From Apiospora phragmitis (Eukaryota > Ascomycota > Sordariomycetes > Amphisphaeriales > Apiosporaceae), in assembly GCA_038363925.1 (NCBI GenBank), contig JAQQWL010000002.1:1054001-1118000 (forward strand): 64,000 nucleotides of DNA, given 5' to 3'. A model generated the notes under the pieces. That model had not been told where the DNA came from, made no database searches, and saw nothing but the letters and a program-made list of their open reading frames with translations. Of the stretch, positions 11,716 through 24,410 are shown in pieces; the first letter of the stretch is position 1; each line of letters begins with the position of its first letter. The translations under genes were made by a program, and so were the position numbers.

Positions 11716-12688
11716 TCATTTCGACACCATGGCCTTAACCGTCTCCTCAATCGGCACCGGCTTCCTTCCCCGACCGTATCCAGCAACCGCCCCAGCGTCG
11801 GATCGTCAATCAGGCACTCGCCGTCCTCGAGGGCGTCGTAGGTCGCGGACCACCACTCGACGGCCGGGCGGTCCATGCCGCGGTCCTCGACGTAGTGGCG
11901 CTCGTGCTCCTGGCGGCCGACGATCTCCACCTCGACTTTGCCATCTTTCTTTCCCGAAATCTCGCTGCGCGCCTCCAACACCATGGCCGCGATCTCCTTC
12001 ATGTCCCGGGCCCCCGCCGGCGTCGTCGACAGGTAGCACGTCTTGCCCGCCCACTCCGCGCCCGGCTGCGTGAGCACGAGCGCGTTGGCGACGCCGAGGT
12101 CGGCGATGGCGGTCCAGCAGATCTTGCCGTCCCTGCTGAGCTTGACGACGCCGCGCTCATCGTTCTTCGGATCGAAGAAATAACCCAGGTACAGGGGCCA
12201 GGACTCGTTGTAGAGGCCCTCGCGGAGCACCGTGACCTGCACCTTCTGCTCCTTCTGCAGCGAGTCCAGGTAGGCCTCGGTGCGGATGTGCGCGCGCATG
12301 ACGCCCGACTTGCTCGGGTTCCCGAACGCGAGGCTGGAGTAGTAAATGTGCTTCACCCCGGCCGCGACGGAGGCGTCGATGGCGGCCTTGTGGTGGCGCT
12401 CACGGCCGGTCCCGGGCGGCGCGTCCTTGTAGTCCAGCTCGATGCGCGGGGTCGAGACGAGAAGAAGCGCTCGACGCCCTGCAGGGCCTTCTCCAGGGAC
12501 GCAGCGTCCTCGAAGGTGGCCTGGCGCACCTGGACGCCCTTCGCTGCCAACTGCTGCCACTTGTCGGACCCGGGCGCTGACGAGGTGAGGGCGACGATGG
12601 AGGGGGGTGCTGCTAGCTTCTGGGAAAGGAGGGCGGAGAGGGTGGCCCCGCCCAGCTTGCCCGAAGCGCCTATGATGGCAATCGACAT
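11716..12688 (-). CDS. NmrA-like NAD(P)-binding oxidoreductase
   Basis: This is a short-chain-dehydrogenase-like atypical NAD(P)-binding protein of the NmrA/quinone-oxidoreductase-2 type. It starts MSIAIIGASGKLGGATL at 12688, with the nucleotide-binding GASGKLGG loop. Then come ATFEDAASLEKALQGVE, HIYYSSLAFG (the family's YYSS motif) and TAIADLGVANALVL. A missing base near 12465 splits VERFF from LVSTPRIELDYKDAP. A second indel in a GGGGAAGGAA tract near 11765 hides the natural end RKPVPIEETVKAMVSK, whose stop is at 11716-11718. As written the frame runs on slightly further, to 11694. No intron is needed. The substrate is unknown. It lies just upstream of a BAHD acyltransferase on the same strand, 520 bp away, which is suggestive but not proof of a shared pathway. 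Confidence 0.85.
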
Positions 12689-13208
12689 GTTTTCTTGGGT
12701 TTCTTTTGTTCTTGATTCTGCGCTTGTATAGTGTGTATCGTTCTTTCTTGCAATTGAGTACACTTCTTTAAACAGACTTATTAATATTTCCTTTGGAAGT
12801 GGAATATATAAGTTACGATCTTGAAATAGAACGTCAAGCACCAAGCACCTCTGTGGACGACGCTTGCTAAGCAAAACGTCATGCTTCAAAGCTTCATTCT
12901 GTGGGTCAGTCCAGTTGCTTAACGCCGAAAGTAGGGGTTGTTTCTGAGCGGCGACAACCTTGAAGATGCTTGGTAATACGGCCTTCGCCATTAAGGGGCT
13001 TCGTTGAGAGTAAAAAAGTAAACACAGTTAGAATACAATAATACAGCGAGGAAAACAATGGATTTTGGGGAATTGTGAGCCGAAAAGGGGGAACTTCTGC
13101 GCCATCTTAGGATAGTGGAGGCACTCGATCTATTACCTATACTCTATCTTCGATGTCGCATGCACTTATAAGATAAGACGTATCTGTTCGAAACGATTAG
13201 ACACTGCA
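12689..13208. other. Intergenic between NmrA-like and BAHD genes
   Basis: 520 bp, the likely promoter of the NmrA-like gene and 3' end of the BAHD gene. An upstream extension of the NmrA-like frame to 12991 lacks conserved features and is not needed. Confidence 0.5.
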
Positions 13209-14995
13209 TCATATTGGCATCCTCTTCATCGACTCCCGCAACTCCACCATAGCCTCCGAATCCAGGTACAACGCGACGTCCACCCCGCCGTCATCCACCG
13301 CCGGGTCTAGCAGAACCAAGATGCCGTCCGAGCTTGCCCATGACCGCGTGCACGTAGCTCGGCCTGCTTTTCGACTCTCCTTGATCGCCAACAGAAAACC
13401 CAAAGTCGACGTCGTAAAGCCGCGTCCGCAGCCACGACGTCACAATCACGTGGCGCGGGCCCAAGAACCCGCGCCAGAGACGCTGCGGCGCGACCTCGAA
13501 CGCCGCGTCGTGCAGCAGGGCCGCCACGGCTTCGGGCGTGAACTGCCGGAGGGTCTTCCGGAGCTGTCGAGCGAGCGCGCCTGTCGTCGTAGTGGTCTTG
13601 GTGGTGGTACCGTTCGTTGATCCTTTTGATGATACAGTCTGGCTTTGGGTCTGAGAGGGCTGAGAGACGCAGACCGACGACGCGGGCGCCTTGATGTGCG
13701 TCATGAACAGGGGCGAGCCGAGGAACGTCTCGGGCAAAGGGGGCTCGACCCGCCGCCGTGCCTCGAGCGTGAAGTTGAGGAAGACCTCGTTGTCCGCCGC
13801 GAGAGCGTACGACGACGACTTGACCGAGCAACGGGCCTGCGTGACGAGACGAAAGAGGTGCGCGAGTAGCGCGTCGGAGCGCGAAATTTCACTGTTGTTT
13901 TTGTCGTCGCCATTGGTGGTCATCGCTTCTTCTTGCGCCGCTTCCACCAGGGCGCGCTCCCCGCAGCCGCGAGAGCTCGTCACCCGTGAAGTGCAGCACA
14001 GCCGACGCCGCAGGCCGGTCGAAGTCCCACGTATGCACGGGGCCGTGGTGGAAGGCGACAGCGTGGTTCCTTCGGCCATGACCTCCGGCGGCGGCATGTT
14101 GTTCCGCGTAGTGCCAACAAGATAAGGCGAGTACCCGGGCGCATCCGTATCCCACCAGCTGAAGCGGTGCATGGGCAGCGCGCGGGCCCTCGCGCAGAGC
14201 TCCGGGTCGGGCCCATTGGGCGAGTCGATGTCGCCGGCGGCCCGGGTATTCAGCCGGGGCGGATCGAAGACCGGCTCGCCAAAGAGCGACGACGTCGCAT
14301 CCGATGCACTGCTGCTGCGGCAGTTCGCCGCCCACTTGTGCATGAAGACCATCATGGACTGCGCGTCGGCGACGGGATGTGCCAACCGCACCCCCACGCC
14401 GTAGCCACCGCACGCGAACAGCGTGATTTGCACGATCATGCAGGGCAGGCCCTGCCAGTCTTTGAGATTCGCCAGGGCGAGCTTGGCGGGCGACACCAAG
14501 TCCCTCTGCGAGAAAGCGTCGATATCCCACCAGACGCCGCCGCCTGAGCGCGACGACGACGGATTGTTCCTTCTCACCCGCCGATGGCACGATCGAGTCC
14601 AAGGTGTAATCACGCCACACCACACTCCACTCCACGCCCGGGTCGTCGCCGGAGTCGTCGCTACTGCCACTCCTTCCATGCGTGAGCATGCAGCGCTGGA
14701 AGCGCTTCGTGTGGTGACAACTGCCGGTGCCAAGCCGGAAGGGGGCCCAGTGTAGCTGGCCGGCCCATTGGGGAAGTCGTTCAGAGTAGTAATGAAAGAC
14801 GACCGTAGACCATCTACTAACCTCTCTTCAAGACCTTTCGTGCCTGACGGGGAATCAAACAGCCATACGGCGCCCGTGTCCGTAAAGCGCGCGCAAGTCG
14901 CATTCGAGAATCGATAGCGGTACCGATATCTTCTCCTTGCTATGATCTTGAGAGGGAAAGAGCCGTATTGGGCCAGAAGGATGATTACTGCCCAT
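13209..14995 (-). CDS. BAHD-family acyltransferase (PF02458 type), several frameshifts
   Basis: BAHD enzymes move an acyl group from acyl-CoA to an alcohol or amine. The candidate ATG is 14995 (MGSNHPSGPIRLFPSQDHS). The N-terminal region resumes as ARFTDTGAVWLFDSPSG and WAGQLHWAPFRLGTG. The catalytic HxxxD motif is present as HPVAD in VGVRLAHPVADAQSMMVFMH, and a DFGF motif (family DFGWG) occurs in YDVDFGFSVGDQGE. Frame changes are visible near 14905, 14780, 14545, 14075, 13970 and 13330. The final exon frame ends DVALYLDSEAMVELRESMKR, with stop at 13209. The order of motifs and the overall length (about 590 codons) fit the fungal family, which includes trichothecene 3-O-acetyltransferase. The substrate is unknown. 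With six indels it may be a pseudogene, but neighbouring housekeeping genes are equally affected. Confidence 0.8.
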
Positions 14996-15469
14996 GGTGA
15001 GTTATGAACGATGCTGACTAAGGGTAGCTCTTGTGGGGTCTTATGTTTGAGCAGACTCGTGCTGCAATATCCAAATGAAGATCCATCATGATCAAAGGAC
15101 GGCGGCTAATTCTATTGCATATAATCGTGTGTTTATATGCGAGGTTTGAAAGATCAAGATGGCTGAGATGGAAGGGGCACAGCAAACGTGTCATAATGAC
15201 CGTCATACACGTGACCACCGGATATGACCCAGAGGAGCAAACGCGACCTCGGCAATACTGGGGCTACCACCAAGAACCCATGTCACTTCCTGTAAGTACG
15301 CATAGTTTTTGCTACCCTCGTCTGGAGGTTCGATAAACCCATCGTGTGTTGTGGGATATTGTCGTTAAGAAGTTGCTTGTGAACCATATCTTATTCAGAC
15401 TCCATAAACCGCATGTGGACATGACTCGTGAACCGATAGACTACTCAACGCTAACTACAATAATACAAT
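14996..15469. other. Intergenic, no gene seen
   Basis: 474 bp upstream of the BAHD start and downstream of the xanthine dehydrogenase stop. No coding or repeat signal. Confidence 0.5.
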
Positions 15470-18400
15470 CTAGATAGCGATAAAGAAACTCTTCTCGCCC
15501 TCCTTGGGTAGAACCCTGGCGCGCTCCATGATGGGATCCACGCACGAGAGCCGGATCCTCTCCGGGGTCGCCGGGCTCTCCAGCCGCAGCAACCCGTCGT
15601 CCTCTCCACCTCCCGCTCCGAGCTTGGCCTGGACTCCGTAGTCGGCGCGCGCCGCCTTGAGCGCATCGCGGATGGCGAAGAAGACGGAGCTGCCCATGAA
15701 CAGCGGGGGCTCGCCGACGCCGCGGCTGCGCTGGATCGTCCGGAGGTTCTCCCACGTCACTCCCCTTGAGCAGGCTGACGTTGAACTGCTGCGGGATGTC
15801 CCGGAAGCCGGGGATCTTGTAGGCGCCGGGCCCCTTCGTGAACAGGTTGCCTGCATTGGGGCCGTTTCGCAGCCAGAGACTCTCCTCCATGGTGAAGAGC
15901 CCCATGCCCTGTACAAAGGCACCCTCTATCTGGCCGTAATCAATCGAAGGGTTGATTGAGCGACCGACATCCATCTTGATGTCAGCCTGCCGACAACTCC
16001 AGGTACCGGTCAGACAGTCCACCTCGACCTCTGCAGCCGCTACTCTTGGGTAGAGTAGAAGTACATCTGTCCCTTGTTTTCGCCCCAGGTATAACCGATC
16101 TCGGGCGTCTTATAGAAGCCATTCGCGCTGAGGTTGACGCGGTCAAAGTATGCAGCATGCGCGAGGTCCTTCATTTTGGCGTCTGGGCCAGTTTTTCCCT
16201 GTAGGGGCCAAGCGAGCCATCAGCTGCTCGCAGGCGTTATGAACGGCGTAGCCATTGAGATCAGATGAGGCGGAGGCGGCCGTGGCTGAGGAGTTAGCAA
16301 CAGTGTTGGTGGCAGTCTCTGATATATGAATGTCCTCCATGGGAATTTGGAGGGCCTCAGCCGCGATCATGATCATCTTGGTGTGAAGACCTTGGCCCAT
16401 TTCCGTCCCGCCATGAGCCACCAAAACGGACCCGTCGTGGTAAATGTGCACTAGAGCGCCGGCTTGGTTCAACCACAAGGCCGTGAACGAGATACCAAAC
16501 TTGGTAGGAATCAAGGCGAGACCTCGCTTGCGCCACTTGTGCGACTTGTTGAACTCGGTAACGGCTTTGCGGCGATCTGCGTAAGCCGATTCTTCCTGGA
16601 CTTGCTTGTACATCAAGGGAACATGCCAGTCCTGAATCGGCTGGTTGAAGTGCGTCTCCTCGTTAGGCTCGTAGAAGTTGATCTGGCGAAGTTCCTCGAC
16701 GGGCATACCCAACCGGTCCGCGACTTCTGACATATATGACTCGGCCATAAATAAGCCCTGAGGCCCTCCAAACCACGGAATGCAGTGTTCGACATAGTGT
16801 TTGTCTTGCAAAGGCGGCCTCGAATGTGCACGTTCGGGATCATGTAGCAGCTGTCTATATGTGTCATTGCTCGCTCACAGACGGCTGGAGACAAGTCGAA
16901 CGACCACCCGGCATTGTTGAAGACGTCGGCATCCAGAGCTTGGAGCTTGCCGTCCTTGTTGACACCGACCTTCCACTTGCATAGGAACGGATGTCTCTGC
17001 CCAGACATAATCATATCCTCGTCCCGATTCAGCATGCATCGAACCGGCCGTTTCGTCTTCTGTGCAGCAAGGGCGATCATCGTGCTGAGCTGAACACATC
17101 TCGTTTCCTTGCCGCCAAACCCACCCCCTAAGCGTTTTACACGGGCGACGACCTTGTTGGCCTGGACGCCAAGAATTCTCGCCGCGAATATTTGACTACA
17201 ATACGATCAGAAAGAAATACTTACTCACGAATGAGCCTTGGCGATCTTACCTCTCTGTGGGGTTCTGGCTGCTGGTCCAGATTTCCATTTCGCCATCTTC
17301 TGGTTTAGGTATGCAGAGGCATGCGTTTGTTCTGAGGTAGAAGTGCTCCTGTCCGCCCATCCTGGTGACGCCAGAAAAGGTATAATCACAGTTCTTGAAG
17401 GCCTCCTCCGCGTCACCTTTCTTCAGGTAACGGTAGAATTTGTGAAAGCTCTCTTTTTCGATTGCCTCTTCCATGGTGAATATGGCCGGCAGCGTCTCAT
17501 ATTCAATCTTGACGGCTCTGGCGCCATCAGCTGCCCTGGCCTTCGAACTCGCCAACACGATGGCGATAGGTTGGCCGGCAGTGAAGACCTCATCTTCGGC
17601 GAAGAATAGATCGTCGAAGTTTGGTGCGCCCCATTTGTTGTCATTCGCATGATGCAGATCATTTTTGTCAACGATGTCGACCACCCCGGGGATGTCCAAG
17701 GCAGCTGTGTAGTCGCGCGAGATGATCTTCGCGTGTGGCCTTGTCGAGAAAACCAGAGCAGCGTGAAGCTCATTTTTCATTGGTGGAATGTCGTCTGTAT
17801 ATTGTGCCTCACCGGTGACCTGTTTTAGTGCTGCAACGTGGTTATTTGCTTTCCCGATTGTTTGCTTCGTGTACTCTGCCGTCGCCTCTCGGTCCTCCCA
17901 TCCCTTTGACATCTCCCTTTCAAGCTCTTCGACTGCCTGGCTGTCACCGTGTTCGCTCTCGGCACTAAGGCCGGATAGGACATCATGATAGAATCGATAA
18001 AAGAAACTGAGCGCAAGGGATTTTCTGTAAGATGCCATGCCTCCTGGTACACCGAACTCCAGGTTGAAGTCCGATTCCAGAGCATTCATGGCACCTTCCA
18101 GAGTGTCCGGGTGTGCGAGCATCTTGTCCATCAAATACTCGTTTGTTTTCTTTGCAGCTACCGTGAACGGGGCCATGCCACCGTACACCAGGTTGCAATG
18201 CTCGACGGTTCCCTTCTCGTCAACCCTCACATGCAAGGCACCCGTAACAATGGCAATGTCGTCATCCTTACGCTTGGCCTGTTTATAAGCTCTGAAATAG
18301 TCCCCTTTCGCTTTGGTGATGGGAATTTGTATGGAAGCAATGACTGCATCAGCTTCGAGAGCTGTCCGTTGGTAGCCCTTGAAGAATGTAGACATGGGTA

Positions 18401-19699
18401 TTTCGGTTTCTTTCTGTAAAGACTTGGCGATTAGAACAGCGTCAGCCGCCATGAACACCGGATTCAGATCGGAGATGGGGGAAGCAGTTGCCAAGTTGCC
18501 AGCCGGCGTTCCAACATTGCGAATTTGCCGGCCAGCGAAGTACTTTAGCTGCTTGTAGATAGCCTCAAATATCTGGCCCTTCGTATCCCCATAATGTTTG
18601 ATGGCCTCTTGACAGATGTTCTCCAAGTCCGTAAGGATAACGTTGCCGCCAATTTCGATATGATCGTCATTGAAGCTATACTGCCTTAGCTCTGGTATAT
18701 CGCCAACGAATACCGACACGGGATATTGCAGAGCCTTGAATTTGATCTCGATCTGAGTCTCAGTACTTCCGCCGATGATCTTGGCTTCAGGGTAGACACT
18801 TTTGATCTCCAAAAGTTGTTCAAGGGTCATGGGTCGATACCATCTCTTGCGCTTGCTTCCGAAAGCTAAGGGTTTGAACTCATGCTTCTTGAGCGTAGGT
18901 GGGAAGATCAACTCGGTGTCTTTGTTGTATTCGATGAAGCCAGGAGGTGTGAATCGTTTGATGGGTTGCCCGTCGTCCAGACTCTTGCTCTTGCAGCATC
19001 CACCAGAGGCTTTGGTGCCATCTCCGTTCTCCATACAGCAGCCGGACCCGCCGTTTGATGTGCTACCACCGCACGATTTCTTGGAGCTGAAGCTCTGGGC
19101 TGCATCGAGAATGGGACGGTACCCTGTACAGCGACAGAGGTTTCCGTCGAAGGCTTCTTCCACGTCATGTTCTGTCGGGTTGTCGTTGTTGCGCAACAGA
19201 GCATACAGACTCATGACGATCCCCGGAGTGCAAAATCCACACTGGCTTCCGTTACTCTTCGCCACCCGTTCCTGTGCTGGATGGGGTTTTGTGACATTTC
19301 CAATGCCCTCGATGGTGATGACATGTTTTCCATCAACGCTCGCTAGCGGCGCCAAGCAAGCGTTCACACTGGCGTGATATATCTGCTTCGTAGTCGGATT
19401 AAACTGGCTGATAACTACGGTACACGCACCACAACCTCCTTCAGCGCAGCCGCTATTGATGGTGAGGGATCATCAGTGGCGCTTTCAATGCATATGCAGG
19501 CTGTTGAGACTCACAGTTTCGTGCCGGTCAGACCTATACCGCGCAAGTACTCAAGCAGTGTAACCTCGGGGTCAATCTCGTCAAGCACGACGCGTGTACC
19601 GTTCAGAAAGAACCGGATAGTGTCGTCGTATATAGTAGTCAACTTCGGACCATCGGCGGTCAAAGGGGCCCGCTCGGGTGAAACAGCACTGGGCGCCAT
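15470..19699 (-). CDS. Xanthine dehydrogenase (purine hydroxylase, molybdoenzyme)
   Basis: The enzyme oxidises hypoxanthine and xanthine to urate in purine catabolism. Exons are 19515-19699, 17251-19452 and 15470-17195. In order: a 2Fe-2S ferredoxin domain ([13 protein letters not shown] at the start of exon 2), a second 2Fe-2S domain ([31 protein letters not shown]), the FAD domain ([30 protein letters not shown]), and the molybdopterin domain ([41 protein letters not shown] with the catalytic Glu context). Exon 2 is one intact frame, but exon 3 has indels near 16815, 16200, 16185, 16050 (one G missing in a GG pair) and 15770. Sequence on both sides always fits the family. The end is [11 protein letters not shown], stop at 15470. 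In Aspergillus nidulans the orthologue is hxA, controlled by UaY and AreA. Confidence 0.95.
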
Positions 19700-20460
19700 A
19701 CTTGCAAGAAGCTGGGATCAATCAAACGAGTATCAAGTTTATCATTCCCTTCGTCAAGTCTTGTCGAGACCTACATGGCCAATACGATAGGACGAAACAA
19801 AGACCAAGATGAGGGACCAGGTGTCGTAATGATCCAAGCTAACAGCGCTTGCGGCAACAAGTAGATGGATGGACTTGAGTGTATATCTGAAGAAGTGATG
19901 ATTGGAGTCACTCGGACTACTGGCTGACTGGAGGAGTAGGTGTATGTAGGGTGTTTGTCCAGATGATGACCCAGCTGACAACTAGGTTTGGTACCTACAT
20001 ATGTGCATGGTGGGGTGTGGCAAAGAAGCGCTTGTCGGTCTACTTGTAGTCCAGATCTTCGGGCGCTGGCTTGTGTCTGTGTCTCGGCAATTGAAGGCTC
20101 ACCATTCCAGAGGCACACGCCCAGCAACAGCCAGTTCATTGTGCAGCAAATCAGCGACCACGGATAAAACATATCGGCGATAAGCCGTCTTGACCAAAAT
20201 CGTTTGTCATTGATCCGAATAGCACCTATCTTGTCCCCGTTCACCTCGGTCTCTGGCGGTTTCTGATGCGGACACAGGCAGCCAAACAAACACAGGGAAT
20301 GCAAGATACGAACGAATATTGAAGTTATTAGTGGTATCAATCACCTCCAGCTACCTCCTTATCATTGTAATACCCCGCAAACCCCACCAAACCATCCCCT
20401 GTGGTGGATCTTCTCTCATTCCCGAGCAAACTTCGGCCGGCTCCGCGCTCCAGGGCTGTC
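19700..20460. promoter_or_regulatory. Upstream region of xanthine dehydrogenase with GATA and CGG-N6-CCG motifs
   Basis: GATAA cores, the AreA/GATA-factor type, occur at about 20161 and 20176. A CGG-N6-CCG element (20434-20445, preceded by T) resembles the UaY site TCGG-N6-CCGA known from Aspergillus purine genes, with the last base differing. A second CGG/CCG pair at about 20173 is spaced by seven bases, so it does not fit. Function is inferred. Confidence 0.3.
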
Positions 20461-22346
20461 TGTCTTCCGCCAACTACTACCGCCACTGTTGACTGTGTAG
20501 TGAGATCCAATGGGCGTCACAAATAGGTAGTATTAAGACCTGCCAACTGCGTACTCAATCCAATACAGCAAATTGTGGCCCGATCATTAGATGCTTGAAT
20601 AGAGCCGCGAGAACTTGGACTCAGTATTTCAGGATGGGATATCTTATCAGAACGCACTAGCGGCTCGTCTTGCCCGTTTAAAAATTGGGGGTCTCTTCTC
20701 TGATACAACCTTGGGATCCAAGGAATCAACCACCCATCATGTGTTCCGAAGGATGGCGCTGGACCCTATTACTAGACAGGTAACCACAGCTTTGCTGTAT
20801 TTGTAGCACCTTCTTGATATATCGTTGGCAATCACGAAAGATTAGTGAGGCTTCCTCCGATGAGGGAATCTGGAGGCTCTCAATCAGTCAAGCCGAGGTA
20901 GGACAGGCTTAGTATTACGAGCATGATCCAAGCTACCACGATCCAGCGTTGCCGATGATTAAGGGTCGCATCTCTTTGAAACACTGTTCGGTAAACTTGA
21001 CTAGAAGAGTCATCCGCCAAATTGAATGACTCTCGCAGTCTATGTATTGTTTTCGTCTGGAAGGTCTATGGCACAGAACGGTTTTAATCGGGTACTACTT
21101 GAATTACATATCTTCTTGTCATTTCCAGTTTGTTTCTCGTCCGCCCAAAAGTTACACGTACCTAACCCCCCAAAGTATTCAGTGCTCGAGATACACACCT
21201 CAATGTATTACCATGTTTGATGGGGGCTCAGCTGTGATACGCGCGAGCGCGAAGATTAGCTAGTTAGATGGCATTTCTTCTTCTTCCCCATCTCAGAAGA
21301 CGATCTAAACTAAGATCCTGAAAGTGATGTCAAGTCATCCAAATGCGCCGCGGCCCCTGCCGGAGACTAGATAATTGTATCCTCTAGTTCTCGGACATCA
21401 TGGATTACCGGTTGAAACCCTATCACGACTACTGCTGGTGTATTGAACCTGCCAGATGTGTAAGAGAAATGACATCCTCTCTCACCATCTAACTCCATCT
21501 CGCGTCCCCTGCCTGCCACTGCTGCGGTGGACAGCAAAGTCAGCGAAATCATCAGGATACAATTTTCCTGCGCATACGAGCCGGTCTCTGATTATTTTCG
21601 CAGGTATATCAACAAATGCCTCTCTCCCTCTCCGTCAATGTCTGTAACTAACACAGAGGTCATAGCCTAGTTGGCAGAGGCAACCTGACTTTACTGGTTA
21701 GTGGTCGAGTGTAATACTGCCATCATTGCAGAACCTTTGCCCATGTCGGAAGCCTGATCCAATGCCTGGGCAAGGAGTATATATTTTTTCTCATAAGTAT
21801 TCTTGGAATCGCGTGTGCAGGCTCCGCAGCTGACAGACCTTGTAGCTCATGGGAGCTTAGGCGTGAGGAAGATGAGATAGATCCAGGACACAACGGCGGC
21901 CGAGGATGACATGGGTCTGTTTTCCGGGAAAATGCAAGGCGGAGGTGAGCATCAGATCCACCCCATCTTCCCAATTGCCTAGCATACCCAATAGCCTCAA
22001 GATACAGAAGGTGAGGTACATGCCGTGATACCAAGTTTTTGACTCATTGCTTCATGATTATTGGAATATGGACGCCATTGGACGCCATTGCCATACACCA
22101 TGTTCACTCTTTATGCGCACGCCATGTTGTGGCAGTGCTGAAGCTCTCGTATGAAATGATGGTTGGGTAATAGTGGAAAAATGGTTGCTTCATAACAACA
22201 CGGCCAATCAATACATGATCCCTCGTGGTTACTCTGCATTAGGCCTGGCTGTGTCCAGACACTGCCCTGATATGGTAAGTTCGACCAGATTACAGATATA
22301 TAACCCGGGGGGCGGCTTCCTGGGCATTCTCTCTTGTTTTCGACGT
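20461..22346. other. Long intergenic stretch, no gene supported
   Basis: About 1.9 kb with only short open frames lacking family features. A perfect 11 bp tandem duplication occurs near 22069-22090. No RNA gene or transposon terminus was recognised. It may hold relics or regulatory DNA. Confidence 0.4.
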
Positions 22347-22358
22347 ATGCGCTCAGTC

Positions 22359-24100
22359 ATGTCCATCGAAACACTCAGTGCTCCTGAGCCGCCCGAAGAT
22401 GGCTTTGAGTTGTGTCGCCAACAAGCGCAACCAGGCCAGGCTCTCTCTTGTTCGGTAGCTATCGTAACACCAGCAGCAACTCCGGCTCATTCAGCTCTTC
22501 ACCGAGCGTCCGCACCTGTTCAGACGCCAGGGAACAGTGTTAGCCCTAGATCCTCCATCCGTATACCCTTCTCCCAGCATCTGTCTGCTATCCCAGCGAA
22601 GTTCACACAATTATGGACATCTGTCTGGAAAGAAGGAAAGCTCCAAATCTACCGGGAAGCGATTGTGACCTCAATAGCCTTTGCAGCTTTGCTCATGGCT
22701 GGTGTGACTCTATGGCCAACCATTACTGCGGCTTCTGATGGTCGCAAATCCGAACTGCTGACAGAATGGAATACGCGCAAAGATTTCCTGTCCCATTGCG
22801 AGGAGGTAAATAGCCCGTTTATGAGTCGAGGCCTAAATATGGTTACTGACTATGCATTTCAGCACAACTGGCCGTCACCGTCCTGTGATGCAGCAAAGGA
22901 TTTCCACCTGGAAGCGCCGCCCAACTTTGATCGGTCAGGATGAAAGATATATCCCACCTTAGAATGGGTAACTACTCATTCCCAATTGTACGCCGATGAT
23001 ACGGCTCATGTCAAAGACGTCTCTCCAAGCATGTTGGCCATACTCCTATGGTATCCTGCGTGCGCTTCTGTGTTGCTTTTCATCTCGCTGCTTCGGAACA
23101 GGGGAGTGATGCTACCATACAGAACCTGTACACTTCTCCGCGGCTTATCAAATCTCCCAAGGCGTCTGCATATCGCCTACATTAAACGCAAGCAGCCGAT
23201 CGCACATAGCGACCGGTACTTTACTGGACCAACCGATCAATCGCATGCTATGGCATCTGGGCTGATACACAACAAAATCATGGCCTCCAAGAAGGGCTTC
23301 GCCGGCGACACGCAGCTCATTCCAGCGATGGGATCGACAGCACACGCCTACCCAACCTTACGGAATGGAACATACCCTCTATACTCGGTGAAGCCAAAGG
23401 AACAGGCTTTGCTGATATATGTCACAATGAGGACGGTGTCTCTGTGCCATGCCTTGACCTGCCTACTGACGAAGCCGATTCACTCCAGCCATCGAGCGCA
23501 AAGATCAACAAGCATATCTACCGCCCTATCCAGGAGCAAAAGTACCATGCTAGGGAATCAGAGTGCGCTGCCTCTCTGGGCGAGCAAGACAACTACTTTC
23601 AAGATCGACGTTTGTTCTGTACTTTCCTAGTCCTACGGCCTGCTACTGGTAAGCAAATACCCATGTTTACGTAGCTCCATCCGTGTTCAATTATTGTCTT
23701 ATATCAAGTTCATATAGAACCACTATCACCTCAGCCAGTAGGGCCGTTGTGTTCATTACAATGGTCTGTCCATTGCCATACAGAACTCGCATTCCAGCCT
23801 CACTTGAGCGATGAGTTTGAGAACATTGCACCGGAATTCTTTGAGAGACCCTTGGCGGTTTATATTTTTCACAATACTGGAAATCATTTGCGATCCTTTG
23901 GGCAGCCTCCATCGCCCACAATAAAGATCTGGTCAAAGTCAGGACTATCGAGAGTGGACCCAAGTTTGCAATCATTCATGTACGGCTGTGTCAGGAGAGG
24001 ATCAGTGCATCTACTTCAAGTAAGAAAATACCTACTCTTGCCTGGAATATATATACGTCCCCTTTCTAGTGGTCTGCTAACAGTCGATAGTACCGTCTAA
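22359..24100 (+). CDS. Unrecognised membrane-protein gene, multi-exon, partly broken
   Basis: I recognise no named family. From ATG 22359 (MSIETLSAPEPPEDGFELCR) a Ser/Pro/Ala-rich region leads to a hydrophobic segment (IVTSIAFAALLMAGVTLWP) and WNTRKDFLSHCEE. A clean 57 bp intron (22806-22862) joins to HNWPSPSCDAAKDFHLEAPP. The W...KDFL..C...C.KA..PPP layout is common in fungal orphan membrane proteins. An in-frame TGA follows at 22941-22943, yet the same frame continues through a second hydrophobic segment (MLAILLWYPACASVLLFISL) to about 23217. Then a neighbouring frame is open through GIWADTQQNHGLQEGLRRRH and CHNEDGVSVPCLDLPTDEAD to a donor at about 23650. An acceptor near 23707 opens a last exon ending by 24100. 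The parts may be one gene with a nonsense change and an indel, or two genes. Confidence 0.45.
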
Positions 24101-24410
24101 TTTCCAACTTGATACGTTCTCGAATTGCGATCGCATTAAAGAGGAGAAAGCTGGAGGCGGAGATTCGAGATGCGAAGGGAACTCTTATTTCTCGTTCATT
24201 TTTAAGCTTCTTATATCATTATATATCATGTTTTTTACTTTAATTCTAATAATATACTTTTAATATTCTAGTTTCGAACTTAGTATAGTGCCTCTCACTA
24301 CGATCGCATCTGTAAGGGCGGAGATTTATAATACGGCGAGAAAACTAATTCACGAACTTGGTATTATCTATTCCGATAGCATGAGAGAGGGCAGAGACTC
24401 GGACGCAAGG

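Noticed and set aside
11895..12731. 278-codon plus-strand frame
   Set aside because: Antisense shadow of the NmrA-like gene, which has a nucleotide-binding motif and correct start.
12353..12991. Upstream-extended start for the NmrA-like gene
   Set aside because: The extension has no conserved sequence; the GASGKLGG loop must lie at the N-terminus, as it does from 12688.
24124..24310. Possible fold-back around GCGATCG near 24130 and 24303
   Set aside because: Only a 7-9 bp core matches; the rest is no better than chance in AT-rich DNA.
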